Origin: Nocardia elegans NBRC 108235
GTDB taxonomy: Bacteria; Actinomycetota; Actinomycetes; Mycobacteriales; Mycobacteriaceae
Reading direction: 5' to 3'
NCBI RefSeq assembly: GCF_001612845.1
Contig: NZ_BDBF01000035.1
Span: forward strand, 1-64,000
DNA: 64,000 nt
Each line of letters opens with the position of its first letter. Position 1 is the first letter of the stretch. The notes beneath the pieces are model-generated. The model ran no database searches and had not been told where the DNA came from. It saw only the letters and a list, made by a program, of their open reading frames with translations. Both the position numbers and the translations under genes were made by a program. Positions 1-7,893 of the stretch are shown piece by piece.

Positions 1-392
1 CACCGGTCGCCGCCGGGGTGATCGCCCGGCGCCGCGGCATGATGGCGCTGCTGGAGCGCGTCGGCGCCGACGACCGCGCGGTCCGCAGGATGCATCGCTT
101 GCGGTGTGAATTCGGCAGCGGCCCGGTCGAACTGGTGCTGCCCGGCCGGCGGGTGCTGGTGCCGTTGGATCCCGCCGACGTCTCGCGTCGCCTACGTCGC
201 GATCTGGCTCTGTTCCTCACCACGAGCCTGCTGGCGCATCTGATCGACGAACTGGATCTCGAGCTGCGCTCGCACCCGCAGCCCACCCCCGCGGCGGCGC
301 TGCCGATCACCTTCGACAACTTCCGCATCGACTTCACCGCGCGGGCCCGCGCGCTCCAAGCGGCACAGTCGCATTCGCCGGGAGGGAGGTGA
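1..392 (+). pseudogene. Cytochrome P450 remnant, core deleted
   Basis: The reading frame is open from the window edge; a GTG at 18 is only an internal start candidate. About the first 60 residues match the N-terminal part of actinobacterial P450s (MMALLERVGADDRAVRRM, then VLVPLDPADV). The frame then runs straight into P450 C-terminal sequence (RRDLALFLTTSLLAHL, ending in a TFDNFRIDF beta segment). The I-helix, the ExxR motif and the heme-thiolate Cys loop are all missing, so about 300 residues of the usual 430-450 are gone and no heme enzyme can form. The stop overlaps a GTG and lies just before the next gene, so translational coupling may have kept the frame open. Family assignment is from recognised conserved segments; the in-frame deletion is inferred from the two ends being adjacent. 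Confidence 0.65.
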
Positions 393-397
393 CGGTC

Positions 398-1477
398 ATG
401 CGTGTGGTCGTGGTCGGCGCCACCGGAAACGTCGGTACCGCGGTGGTCTCCGCGCTGGCGCGGCGTCCCGAGATCGACGCGATCGTCGGATTGGCCCGGC
501 GGCTGCCGCGGCAACCGATCGACGGAGTGCGGTGGGCGCGTGCCGACATACGCTGCGACGATCTGCTCACCGAATTCCGCGGCGCCGATGTGGTGGTCCA
601 TCTCGCGTGGTTGTTCCAGCCGACGCATCGGCCGCTCGAGACCTGGCGCGCGAACGTACAGGGCACCGAACGGGTACTGCGCGCGGTCGCGGAGGCCGGT
701 GTTCCGTCACTGGTGTACGCGTCGTCGGTCGGCGCGTATTCCCCTGCGCACCACGATGATCCCGTCGGCGAGGACTGGCCCACGGAGGGCTGGCCTCCGG
801 CCGGGTACATGCGAGAGAAGGCCTACGTCGAGCGTCTGCTCGATCTGTTCGAGAACGAGCATCCGGACCGGCGCGTGGTGCGGATGCGGCCCGCCTTCAC
901 ATTCCAGCAGGCCTCCGCGAGCCAGCAGCGCCGCCTGTTCGCCGGCCCGCTGGTTCCGGGCAGTGTGCTGCGCCCGCCGCTGATTCCGGTGCTGCCCGTG
1001 CCGGCGGGTCTGCGGCTGCAGGCGGTGCACGCCGACGACATCGGCAGCGCCTACAGTCTCGCCATCGTCGACCCTAGTGTGCACGGCCCCTTCAACCTCG
1101 CGGCCGACCCAGTGATCGACCGCGCGAAACTCGGCGTATTGTTCGATGCGCCAACGGTTTCCGTACCACCCGGGGCCGTGCGAGCCGCCTTGGCCGTCGG
1201 CTGGCGCCTGCGCCTGGTCCCCGCCCCGCCCGAACTGTTCGACGCGATGATGCGCCTGCCGATCATGGATACCACCCGGGCCAGGCGCGATCTGGGCTGG
1301 ACGCCGCGCATCGACGCCGTGTCCGCCCTGCGCGAAGTCCTCACCGGTATGAGTCACGGATCCGGCGGCGCCACACCACCATTGGCGTCCGACGCCGGCG
1401 GGCGGCTGCGGGTGCGGGAATTCGCCTCCGGTGTCGGCGGCACCGACCCGGTCGACCGCTGGGGCGCGGACCTGTGA
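398..1477 (+). CDS. NAD(P)-dependent epimerase/dehydratase (extended SDR)
   Basis: A 359-residue extended short-chain dehydrogenase. The N-terminus MRVVVVGATGNVGTAVV carries the Rossmann GxxGxxG loop, VVHLAW follows the third strand, and a YASSVGAY-like Ser region precedes YMREK, which supplies the catalytic Tyr-x-x-x-Lys. The ATG at 398 is preferred over a GTG at 389 because GGAGGGAGG lies 8 nt upstream. The last 40 residues are Gly/Ser-rich and probably unstructured. It sits immediately downstream of the P450 remnant, so the pair may once have worked on a common lipid or sterol-like substrate. The actual substrate cannot be read from the sequence. Confidence 0.85.
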   Translation: MRVVVVGATGNVGTAVVSALARRPEIDAIVGLARRLPRQPIDGVRWARADIRCDDLLTEFRGADVVVHLAWLFQPTHRPLETWRANVQGTERVLRAVAEAGVPSLVYASSVGAYSPAHHDDPVGEDWPTEGWPPAGYMREKAYVERLLDLFENEHPDRRVVRMRPAFTFQQASASQQRRLFAGPLVPGSVLRPPLIPVLPVPAGLRLQAVHADDIGSAYSLAIVDPSVHGPFNLAADPVIDRAKLGVLFDAPTVSVPPGAVRAALAVGWRLRLVPAPPELFDAMMRLPIMDTTRARRDLGWTPRIDAVSALREVLTGMSHGSGGATPPLASDAGGRLRVREFASGVGGTDPVDRWGADL

Positions 1478-1573
1478 GCGTCCCCGCGCGCCCCGGCCAC
1501 ACGCTGAACCACGCGTTTCGCCGCCGCGTGGGACCTGTGGGGGATTCACACCACAGGTAGGAGGTGATCGACG

Positions 1574-1753
1574 ATGTGCATGCAGATGATCGCGATGCAG
1601 TCCGGGTCGAGGTCGATGCCGCGTGTTACTTGCCACGAGAGACCTTGCCCCGAAGCCGACTGTCGCTCGTTCCGCCGTACTCCTCATAGTGATAGGTCGC
1701 CGAAACCACCCGGCTACTGCCGTCCGCACACTTCGGATCGCGCAGGCGAGTAA
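1574..1753 (+). CDS. Possible 59-aa small ORF with a near-perfect Shine-Dalgarno
   Basis: AGGAGGTGATC at 1559-1569 is fully complementary to the 16S 3' end and lies 4 nt before an ATG. The encoded peptide starts MCMQMIAMQSGS and has six Cys residues. It runs antisense through the frameshifted remnant on the other strand, and its downstream part looks like non-coding frame. It could be a real regulatory peptide, or the intact start of a gene whose body has been lost. Only the ribosome-binding site is strong evidence. Confidence 0.25.
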   Translation: MCMQMIAMQSGSRSMPRVTCHERPCPEADCRSFRRTPHSDRSPKPPGYCRPHTSDRAGE

Positions 1754-2044
1754 ACGCGAACCCGTTGCCGGTACCGGGCTGATGCAGCAGCAATTCGGTT
1801 GCCGGCGGACCCGACCGAAACGGCAGCTCGTCTCGGAACGACATCGCGGTCGGCGGGGTGGTTTCGACGCTGCCCGTGCCGTTACGCAGAGTGACCAGGA
1901 CCCCGAACACGTTGTCCGGCCCGTTCTTCGGCGGAGACACTGTGTCGCGTCGCCCGTATAGACGGTCGCCTGTCCCTCGTCCGTCCAGTCCGACACTTTC
2001 CTGCCGCAATGGGAGTTGGTGTGGTCGAATCGTCCCTTTCCCGT
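1626..2044 (-). pseudogene. Frameshifted C-terminal remnant of an unrecognised protein
   Basis: Directly after the ligase stop the same frame continues with protein-like sequence (FDHTNSHCGRKVSDWTDEGQ, then ATVYTGDATQ). Near 1955 the coding character moves to the next frame, which continues VSPPKNGPDNVFGVLVTLRN and ends RLRGKVSRGK with a TAA at 1626. Both parts have high third-position GC and sensible composition. No start codon or ribosome-binding site is visible. The simplest reading is the 3' end of a gene with one frameshift whose 5' part was lost next to the ligase gene. I do not recognise the family. Confidence 0.4.
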
Positions 2045-3013
2045 TCAGGAATCGAGCGCGCTGTCGGCGCGCCCGGGCACTTCGACCTCGTCCGGCGTCT
2101 TGTCCGGCCGCAAGCCGCGCCAGGACGGGTGGCGCAGGCGCCCGTCGCCGGTCCGCTCCGTGAACGACACCTCGCCCACCAGTTCGGGTTCCACCCAGAT
2201 CGCGTCCTTCACCGGCGCCGCGACAGTGGGGGCCTGTCGTCGCAGCGGACGCAACCGGGCCTGGAGATCGTCGAGCATGGCCTGCGTGAAACCGGTCCCC
2301 ACATTGCCGATGTAGACCAATTCCCCGGTCTCGTCGTGCACGCCCATGAGCAGTGAGCCGATGCGTCCCGCGCGACGGCCGGCGCCGGGCCGCCACCCGA
2401 CGATGACGATCTCCTGATCTTTCACGTTCTTGACCTTCGTCCACAGCGGACTGCGCCGGCCCGGCAGATAGGGACTGTCGAGCCGCTTGCACACGATGCC
2501 CTCGAGCCCCAACCGCGCCGATTCGGCGAGCACATCGGCGCCGGTACCGGTCAGCCGCGGCGGGATGCGCCAGCTCGGACCGCGCAGGCCGAGTTGTTCC
2601 AGCAGGCCGCGGCGTTGCTCGTACGGCAGGTCGATCAGCGGGCGGTCGCCGATGTGCAGCAGATCGAAGATGAGGTAGGTGGCGGGTACCGAGCGCGTCA
2701 ATGCGCGGATCATGGCCGGATTGCGCTGGTGCATCCGCGGTTGCAGGGCTGCGAAGGAGGTACGGCCGTCGGCGGCGAAGGCAACGATTTCGCCGTCGAC
2801 GACGATCGGCGGCACTGCGGGCGCGAGGTCGGCGAACTCCGGCCAGGCGGCGGTCACATCGTTGCCGTTGCGCGAGACCAGCCGCAATTCCCGCTGGACG
2901 TAACCGATGGCGCGGATACCGTCGAATTTCACCTCGTACGCCCAGGCCGCACCGTCGGCGGGCAGAGCGCCGGCGGTCGCCAGCATCGCCGCGTATCGCG
3001 GCAATCCACTCAT
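2045..3013 (-). CDS. ATP-dependent DNA ligase (LigD ligase-domain type)
   Basis: A 322-residue stand-alone ATP-dependent DNA ligase. Motif I (EVKFDGIRA) supplies the adenylated Lys29. VVDGEIVAF (motif III), GLEGIVCKR (motif IV) and WTKVK (motif V) follow in order, then an OB-fold part including PELVGEVSFTE. The length equals the adenylation plus OB domains. No polymerase or nuclease domain of full LigD is attached and no Ku gene is in the window. The ATG at 3013 has AAAGGTGG upstream. It is probably a repair or end-joining accessory ligase. It is transcribed away from the riboswitch. Confidence 0.9.
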   Translation of the reverse strand: MSGLPRYAAMLATAGALPADGAAWAYEVKFDGIRAIGYVQRELRLVSRNGNDVTAAWPEFADLAPAVPPIVVDGEIVAFAADGRTSFAALQPRMHQRNPAMIRALTRSVPATYLIFDLLHIGDRPLIDLPYEQRRGLLEQLGLRGPSWRIPPRLTGTGADVLAESARLGLEGIVCKRLDSPYLPGRRSPLWTKVKNVKDQEIVIVGWRPGAGRRAGRIGSLLMGVHDETGELVYIGNVGTGFTQAMLDDLQARLRPLRRQAPTVAAPVKDAIWVEPELVGEVSFTERTGDGRLRHPSWRGLRPDKTPDEVEVPGRADSALDS

Positions 3014-3147
3014 GAGTGCCCACCTTTCGATCAATGGCTATTTCTCGGTTACTACCCTGAATCCTCCTCTTACAGAGCCGATGACGCTGACACTTCAGTC
3101 ACGACCCGATCTCGCAACCCGCCGATTGACCAGCCGAACGGCAATTT

Positions 3148-3252
3148 CGTATGGTTGTGCGAGCGACGATTCGAGGAACCCGGTGAAAATCCGGGACGGT
3201 CGCGCCACTGTGAGCGTTTCGCCGGGCGGAATGTGAGTCAGATACTCGGATC
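3148..3252 (+). promoter_or_regulatory. Cobalamin (B12) riboswitch
   Basis: The core GGAACCCGGTGAAAATCCGG is followed by GACGGTCGCGCCACTGTGA and then GAGTCAGATACTC, the B12 box. These are the conserved blocks of AdoCbl riboswitches in the right order. A hairpin (CGGGGA 3273-3278 with TCCCCG 3286-3291) directly abuts the Shine-Dalgarno GGAGGAG at 3291-3297 of the next gene, so translational control is likely. The downstream cobalt transporter fits repression when cobalamin is abundant. Confidence 0.9.
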
Positions 3253-3303
3253 GCGTGGTAACCACCATCGAGCGGGGACGCGCAATCCCCGGAGGAGAGT
3301 CAC

Positions 3304-3519
3304 ATGGCGACGTCCTATGTTCCCCGGTCCGGCCTGGAGTCGATTCGGCTCTCCATTCCCACGACGGCCCTGCGGCTGGGCGGCACCACGCTCCTGGCTC
3401 TGCTCGCCCTCTACTTCATCGGCATCGATCAGGGCGCGGTCTCGATCTTCGGAGACGATATGCACGTGCACGAATTCGTCCACGACGCACGGCATTTCCT
3501 CGGCTACCCCTGCCACTGA
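3304..3519 (+). CDS. cbtB: Cobalt transporter small subunit CbtB
   Basis: A 71-residue protein with one membrane segment (about residues 24-42) and a His-rich tail (MHVHEFVHDARHFLGYPCH), the hallmark of CbtB. The tail is expected to bind cobalt for delivery to CbtA. The start has GGAGGAG at good spacing and lies about 50 nt after the B12 box. It is the first gene of a riboswitch-controlled operon with cbtA and a histidine phosphatase. Confidence 0.9.
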   Translation: MATSYVPRSGLESIRLSIPTTALRLGGTTLLALLALYFIGIDQGAVSIFGDDMHVHEFVHDARHFLGYPCH

Positions 3520-3540
3520 CCGCGGGATCGAGCGCCCACA

Positions 3541-4395
3541 ATGGAAAAACGAATCATCGCCCGCGGTGTGCTGGTCGGTGCGATCGGCGGGCTGGCGGCC
3601 TTCGTCTTCGCGCGGATCCTGGCCGAGCCGATCATCGATCGGGCCATCGACTACGAGGGCGGGCGCGACGCGGCGCACACGACACTCGAAGCGGCCGCCG
3701 GACATTCGATGGCCGGCATGGAAGAGAGCGAACTGTTCACCCGGTCGGTGCAGTCGACCATCGGTCTCGGCTTCGGCACGGTCGTCTTCGGCGCCGCGAT
3801 GGGCGCGCTGTTCGCGGTGGTGTACTGCCTGTTCATGGGCCGCGTCGGCAGTTTGAGCCCGCGCAATCTCGCGCTGTCCGTGGCGGGCGGCATGTTCGGC
3901 GTGCTGTACGCCGTGCCGTTCCTCAAATATCCGGCCAATCCGCCCTCGATCGGCAATCCCGACACGATCGGGCAACGCACCGGCCTGTACCTGTCGATGG
4001 TGGTGATCGCCGCGGTCTGCGCGGTGGGCGCCGTGTGGCTGGGGCGGAAACTGCAAGCGCGCCTGGGTAATTGGACGGCGACCATCGCCGCGGGCCTGGC
4101 GTTCGCGGTGGTGGTGACCGCGATCGCGGCGTTGCTTCCCTCACTCGGGCATCTGGCCGCCAACCGGGCACTGGGCGACGCGGCCACCGAAACACCCGGG
4201 CCGCTCACCGATTCGAGCGGCCGGATCGTCTATCCGGGGTTCCCCGCCGACGATTTGTACTACTTCCGCTTCTATTCCCTTGCCGCGCAGGTCATTCTGT
4301 GGTCCGTCATCGGCGTGGGTTTCGCGACACTGACGCCGCGGCTGTTCCGGCGCGCGGACGAATCGGCCGCGGCCGCGCCGGCAGCGGCGGTATGA
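3541..4395 (+). CDS. cbtA: Cobalt transporter subunit CbtA
   Basis: A 284-residue polytopic membrane protein with about five hydrophobic segments. A short periplasmic-type loop contains DAAHTTLEAAAGHSMAGM, and FLKYPANPPSIGNPDTIGQR is a typical CbtA stretch. With CbtB it forms the predicted cobalt importer that feeds B12 synthesis. It begins 21 nt after cbtB, and its stop overlaps the next start (ATGA). The fit with the upstream cobalamin riboswitch makes the substrate assignment strong. Confidence 0.88.
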   Translation: MEKRIIARGVLVGAIGGLAAFVFARILAEPIIDRAIDYEGGRDAAHTTLEAAAGHSMAGMEESELFTRSVQSTIGLGFGTVVFGAAMGALFAVVYCLFMGRVGSLSPRNLALSVAGGMFGVLYAVPFLKYPANPPSIGNPDTIGQRTGLYLSMVVIAAVCAVGAVWLGRKLQARLGNWTATIAAGLAFAVVVTAIAALLPSLGHLAANRALGDAATETPGPLTDSSGRIVYPGFPADDLYYFRFYSLAAQVILWSVIGVGFATLTPRLFRRADESAAAAPAAAV

Positions 4396-4949
4396 GCGCG
4401 ACCGTCACCCGGCTCACGTTGATCAGCCACGGCATGACCGAGGCGATGCGGACGGCCCGCTTCCCGGTCGACGAACCACTCGCCGAGCTTCCCCGCGACG
4501 CCGCCTCCCCCGCGGCGCCGCGGGCCGACCGGGTCCTGGCCGCGCCGGAACTGCGGACCGCCGCGACCGCCACCCTGCTGGGTCTGCGGGCGACCGCCGA
4601 ACCCGCCCTGCGTGATCTCGACTGCGGCGAGTGGGCGGGCAGGCCGTTGGACTCCCTGAACTCGGCCGACCTCATGGCCTGGATGTCCGATCCCGCCTAC
4701 CGCGACCACGGCGGTGAAGCGATCACCGACCTGCTCGACCGGATGCGCGACTGGCTCGAATCGGTGGTCGCCGACCGAAGCCGCATCGTCGCGATTACCC
4801 ATCCCGCCGTCGTCCGCGCGAGTGTGCTGCTCGCCCTCGCCGCGCCGCCGGAATCGTTCTGGCGCATCGACATTCCGCCACTCAGCGCCACCACACTGCA
4901 CGGCCGCGGCGCCGCCTGGACCGTGCGGCACACCGCGAATCCGCTGTGA
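4392..4949 (+). CDS. Histidine phosphatase family protein with an SHG variant motif
   Basis: A 185-residue member of the histidine phosphatase (phosphoglycerate-mutase-like) superfamily. The usual RHG is SHG here (LISHGMTEA), so the phospho-acceptor His13 is kept and the preceding Arg is lost. PELRTAATATLLG, LDCGEWAGR and AITHPAVVR retain the other pocket positions. Translational overlap with cbtA and the shared riboswitch suggest a role in cobalt or cobamide metabolism, for example a CobC-like phosphatase, but the substrate is inferred only from context. Confidence 0.8.
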   Translation: MSATVTRLTLISHGMTEAMRTARFPVDEPLAELPRDAASPAAPRADRVLAAPELRTAATATLLGLRATAEPALRDLDCGEWAGRPLDSLNSADLMAWMSDPAYRDHGGEAITDLLDRMRDWLESVVADRSRIVAITHPAVVRASVLLALAAPPESFWRIDIPPLSATTLHGRGAAWTVRHTANPL

Positions 4950-4986
4950 GCGGGCAGGTGCCACAACCGGTTACACCCCGGCCACC

Positions 4987-5367
4987 TCAGTGCGACGCCG
5001 GCTTCTTCCCGACCAGATCGGCGAGTACGGCCGCCTCGCTGATGTCGATCCGCTTGGTGGCCGACAGCAGAGTGAGCATGCCGCGCCCGGCGAGTTCGCG
5101 GAGGTGGTCGAGCTCGCCGGCGCGTTCCGGATTTCGGAGCTCCTCGCGGTAGCGGCGACCGAACTCGTCGAATTTGGCGGGATCGTGCCCGTACCAGGTG
5201 CGCAAGTCGGTCGAGGGTGCGATCGTTTTGCACCACTCGTCGAGGTGGGCGTTCTCCTTGCTCATCCCGCGCGGCCAGAGGCGATCGACCAGCACCCGCA
5301 TTCCGTCGTCGGGATCGGGATCGTCGTAGATCCGCCGGACCTGAACCCGCGGTTGTGCACTCGCCAT
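4987..5367 (-). CDS. DUF488 family protein (YeaO-like)
   Basis: A 126-residue protein with the DUF488 signature VLVDRLWPRGMSKE, a LDEWCKTIAPS stretch and WYGHDPAKFDEF, ending in a short segment (LTLLSATKRIDIS). The ATG at 5367 follows GAAGGGAG. The family is widespread in bacteria without a settled biochemical role. The gene is alone on its strand and divergent from the acyltransferase gene. Confidence 0.85.
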   Translation of the reverse strand: MASAQPRVQVRRIYDDPDPDDGMRVLVDRLWPRGMSKENAHLDEWCKTIAPSTDLRTWYGHDPAKFDEFGRRYREELRNPERAGELDHLRELAGRGMLTLLSATKRIDISEAAVLADLVGKKPASH

Positions 5368-5504
5368 CGCGCTGCTCCCTTCGGTCGGCCGTATCGTCCG
5401 GCTCCCGCGCCGCGGGATAGCCGGTCCCCCCTCTTCCCACATTCGAGGGTAGTCACGGGAGCAGCGTCTTTCGCCCGCTCGCCACGGCCGCTGCGATTAC
5501 CTCT

Positions 5505-5538
5505 ACCTACGCAGACGTAGGTTACGGTAGCGTAGGTT
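5505..5538. promoter_or_regulatory. CCTACG/CGTAGG repeats at the acyltransferase promoter
   Basis: ACCTACG (5505-5511) and CGTAGGT (5516-5522) form a 7-bp inverted repeat with a 4-nt spacer. A further GCGTAGGTT copy (5531-5538) ends 2 nt before the next ATG. The array covers the likely -10 region, so a repressor bound here would block the divergent or leaderless promoter. No regulator gene adjoins it. Confidence 0.45.
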
Positions 5539-5540
5539 GA

Positions 5541-6302
5541 ATGAACGTCCCGACCTCGACCGCCGATCCCGTCGTTGCGCCCCCGTCGGTCGAATTCGAC
5601 AATCGCGATGCCGTCTACGAGTACTACCGCACCCACCGCGCGCCCCGCACACGCGCGCGCCTGTTCTACGCGATCACCGCGTATCGCAAACGTCCCACGG
5701 TCCGCTATGCGGACGGCGCCCGCGCGGCGATCCGGCAGCTGATCCGCGACAACCGCCGCATGATCATCGCGATCAACCATGTCAGCGTGGAAGATCCGCG
5801 CACGGTGGCCGCCTTCGCCTGGCGCAGCGTGTTCCGGCCGCGGATCGGCCATATCCGTGTGCTGGCCAAAGACGAACTGTTCACCGAGCCGGAGCAGCGG
5901 TCGCGCATCGACATCATGGGCGCCATCCCGGTGTTCCGCGGCAAGGACCACGGCCCACGCGCCGCCTACGCCGCCGGCCAGCAACTGATGGACGTCTGCG
6001 TCGGGCGCATGGTCGATGGTGACGACCTCGCGTTGTTCCCGGAGGGCACCTGCAACGAAACCGATCCGGCCCGCGTGCAGACCATCGGCACCGGCATCGG
6101 CCACATCGCCGCACGCGCCCGAAAGGCCGGGGCGGCACCGGTTTTCGCCTTCCTCGGCCTGACCTACGGCCCCGACGGCCGCGCCACGTTCTACCTCGAC
6201 GAGCCGCTGCCGGATTTCCCGGAGCGACCGGCCGAAATCACCCGGGTGGTCGGCAGCCGGATGCAGCGCGCACTCGACGGGGCGATCGCGGCCGTCCGGT
6301 AA
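5541..6302 (+). CDS. 1-acylglycerol-3-phosphate acyltransferase-like protein (PlsC family)
   Basis: A 253-residue PlsC-domain protein. NHVSVEDP (His80 to Asp85) is the HX4D catalytic motif, FRGKD lies in the next block, and LFPEGTCNE is the phosphate-binding EGT block. The family moves an acyl group from acyl-CoA or acyl-ACP to a lysophospholipid or related acceptor at the membrane. The ATG has essentially no leader after the repeat-rich promoter, so leaderless translation is plausible. Confidence 0.87.
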   Translation: MNVPTSTADPVVAPPSVEFDNRDAVYEYYRTHRAPRTRARLFYAITAYRKRPTVRYADGARAAIRQLIRDNRRMIIAINHVSVEDPRTVAAFAWRSVFRPRIGHIRVLAKDELFTEPEQRSRIDIMGAIPVFRGKDHGPRAAYAAGQQLMDVCVGRMVDGDDLALFPEGTCNETDPARVQTIGTGIGHIAARARKAGAAPVFAFLGLTYGPDGRATFYLDEPLPDFPERPAEITRVVGSRMQRALDGAIAAVR

Positions 6303-6308
6303 TTCGCT

Positions 6309-6908
6309 TCAACCGGCCGGCAGGGTGCGCACCCCCGACCCCGCGGCCACCGCACCCACCACCGCGCGGAAGAATTCGACATCGGTTGCGGGCGGCCGCA
6401 TGCCCACCGCCTCGAGCGCGTAGGCCTTGAAGGCTCGTGCCGCACGGGTCGGCACGTACCGCGTCGGCGAGGCCTGCGCGAACGATGTGTCGCGGTACTC
6501 CGTATCGCCCCAGAACCGGACATCGGTGCGTGCGCTACCCAGATACCGGTGGGCCCACTCGCGCGCCGGTTCGCCGAGTGCGGACAGATCTCCGGCGACC
6601 GCGAAAGCATGCGGTATCGGCACCTGCCGCCGGCAGCGCAGCACACACCCGAGATCCAGGACGCCCAGCCCGAGAATCGTCAGCGGCCGGATGTCGCCGG
6701 GCGCATCGACCGCGACGGTGACCTCCCAGCCGGCGACCGCTCGGTCGAACAGCCAGCCGCCGGCGCGCGAGACGACCTCGACAGGATTGTCCGCGACCAC
6801 GACCAGCTGATATCGCAGCGAGCGCCGGCCGGATTCGGCCACGGCGCATTCGCGCGGAGCTTCCGCCGCGTGGGCGTTCGTTGGGTACCGGTGCGACACA
6901 GCAGACAT
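6309..6908 (-). CDS. Hypothetical actinobacterial protein
   Basis: A 199-residue soluble protein of unrecognised family. A central segment (YQLVVVADNPVEVVSRAGGW) is followed by a strand/helix-rich region and a C-terminal helical part. There is no signal peptide or membrane segment. It is divergent from a TetR regulator, with a 25-bp palindrome between the two, so it is the probable regulated target. The long antisense open frames here are composition artefacts. The function is unknown. Confidence 0.6.
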   Translation of the reverse strand: MSAVSHRYPTNAHAAEAPRECAVAESGRRSLRYQLVVVADNPVEVVSRAGGWLFDRAVAGWEVTVAVDAPGDIRPLTILGLGVLDLGCVLRCRRQVPIPHAFAVAGDLSALGEPAREWAHRYLGSARTDVRFWGDTEYRDTSFAQASPTRYVPTRAARAFKAYALEAVGMRPPATDVEFFRAVVGAVAAGSGVRTLPAG

Positions 6909-6986
6909 AGCACTTCCGTTCCGATCACAACCACCACTGCCTTCCCCCGCCTCGGGCGGCCCACATCGCCCGAGCAGAGACTAGTT

Positions 6987-7011
6987 TATTTTCCCCCAGC
7001 GGGAGAAAATA
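6987..7011. promoter_or_regulatory. 25-bp palindromic operator between the unknown gene and tetR
   Basis: TATTTTC (6987-6993) and GAAAATA (7005-7011) are perfect inverted arms, with CCC and GGG continuing the symmetry inward. This AT-rich island stands out in GC-rich DNA, midway between divergent starts at 6908 and 7083. It is probably the binding site of the adjacent TetR protein. Confidence 0.6.
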
Positions 7012-7082
7012 TTGGCCGAACTCGTATCCATCCACCGGGCGTGTTGTCCGGACCCGCCGCCGGCAGCCGTAGCCTGAGAGGG

Positions 7083-7793
7083 GTGAGCGGCGGGAATACA
7101 ACCGGGTCCGGGACTGGAATCGTGCAGACATCGCGGCGCGGCCGCGGGCGTCCGCCCCGGCTGAGCCGGGATCGCATCGTCGCGGCCGCCCGCGCGCTGC
7201 CGCCGGAAACACTCACCATGAAAGCGGTCGCCGACGCGCTGGGCGTCGACCGCAAATCGCTGAACTACTACGTCAGCGACCGCGACGGATTGCTGGAACT
7301 GGTCGCGCTGGACGCCTTCGAAACCGAGATCCGCCGCCTGGCCCTGCCCGCCGAGGGCGATTGGCGGCAACTGCTGCGGCTGTTCGCCGCCGCGGTCGCC
7401 GAGGCCCTCACCCAGGTCGGCGTCTTGATCTCCTATGTGCGATTCGGTGGCCGAGGCGGCCTGTCGACGCTGGCGGAGATCGAGCGGATATTCCAGTCGC
7501 TGGTCGGCGCCGGATTCGAGCCGATGGAGGCCGGGCGCACGCTGCGACTGCTCGCCGATATCGCGTACTCGGCGGCGCGCGAGGCCGCGGAGGCGACCCG
7601 GGGCCACGTCGACATCCAGGCCGAACATGTCGCCCGGACCCTGAATTCGGAAGCGGGACAAGAGTTCCCACTCCTGCGCCAGGTCGCGACCACCCGCGAG
7701 AGCGCCGCGCGCGTCGGCGAGCAGTTCGAATTCGACCTCGAGCTCGTGATCGCCGGGCTGGAACGCAAGCTCGAGGCACGCGGCCGGGCCTGA
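7083..7793 (+). CDS. TetR family transcriptional regulator
   Basis: A TetR repressor of about 236 residues. The helix-turn-helix lies in LTMKAVADALGVDRKSLNYY, preceded by the RGRGRPPRLSRDRIVAAA helix. The C-terminal ligand domain is helical and of usual length. The GTG at 7083 is followed by a low-complexity stretch; a GTG at 7122 just before QTSRRGRGR is an equally possible start. The divergent neighbour and the palindrome at 6987-7011 suggest local autoregulation. Confidence 0.85.
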   Translation: MSGGNTTGSGTGIVQTSRRGRGRPPRLSRDRIVAAARALPPETLTMKAVADALGVDRKSLNYYVSDRDGLLELVALDAFETEIRRLALPAEGDWRQLLRLFAAAVAEALTQVGVLISYVRFGGRGGLSTLAEIERIFQSLVGAGFEPMEAGRTLRLLADIAYSAAREAAEATRGHVDIQAEHVARTLNSEAGQEFPLLRQVATTRESAARVGEQFEFDLELVIAGLERKLEARGRA

Positions 7794-7893
7794 GACTCCC
7801 GGATTTCGATCCCGGTGACCGTAACGCTGGCCGGGCCCGGCCACCGGGTGGTTACCTACCGGACGTCCGACACGCTGGAAGAGAGGTCGTGCG

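Noticed and set aside
707..1996. A long minus-strand frame covering the SDR and the remnant
   Set aside because: Most of it is the shadow of the plus-strand SDR. Only its first 30 residues overlap the real remnant sequence.
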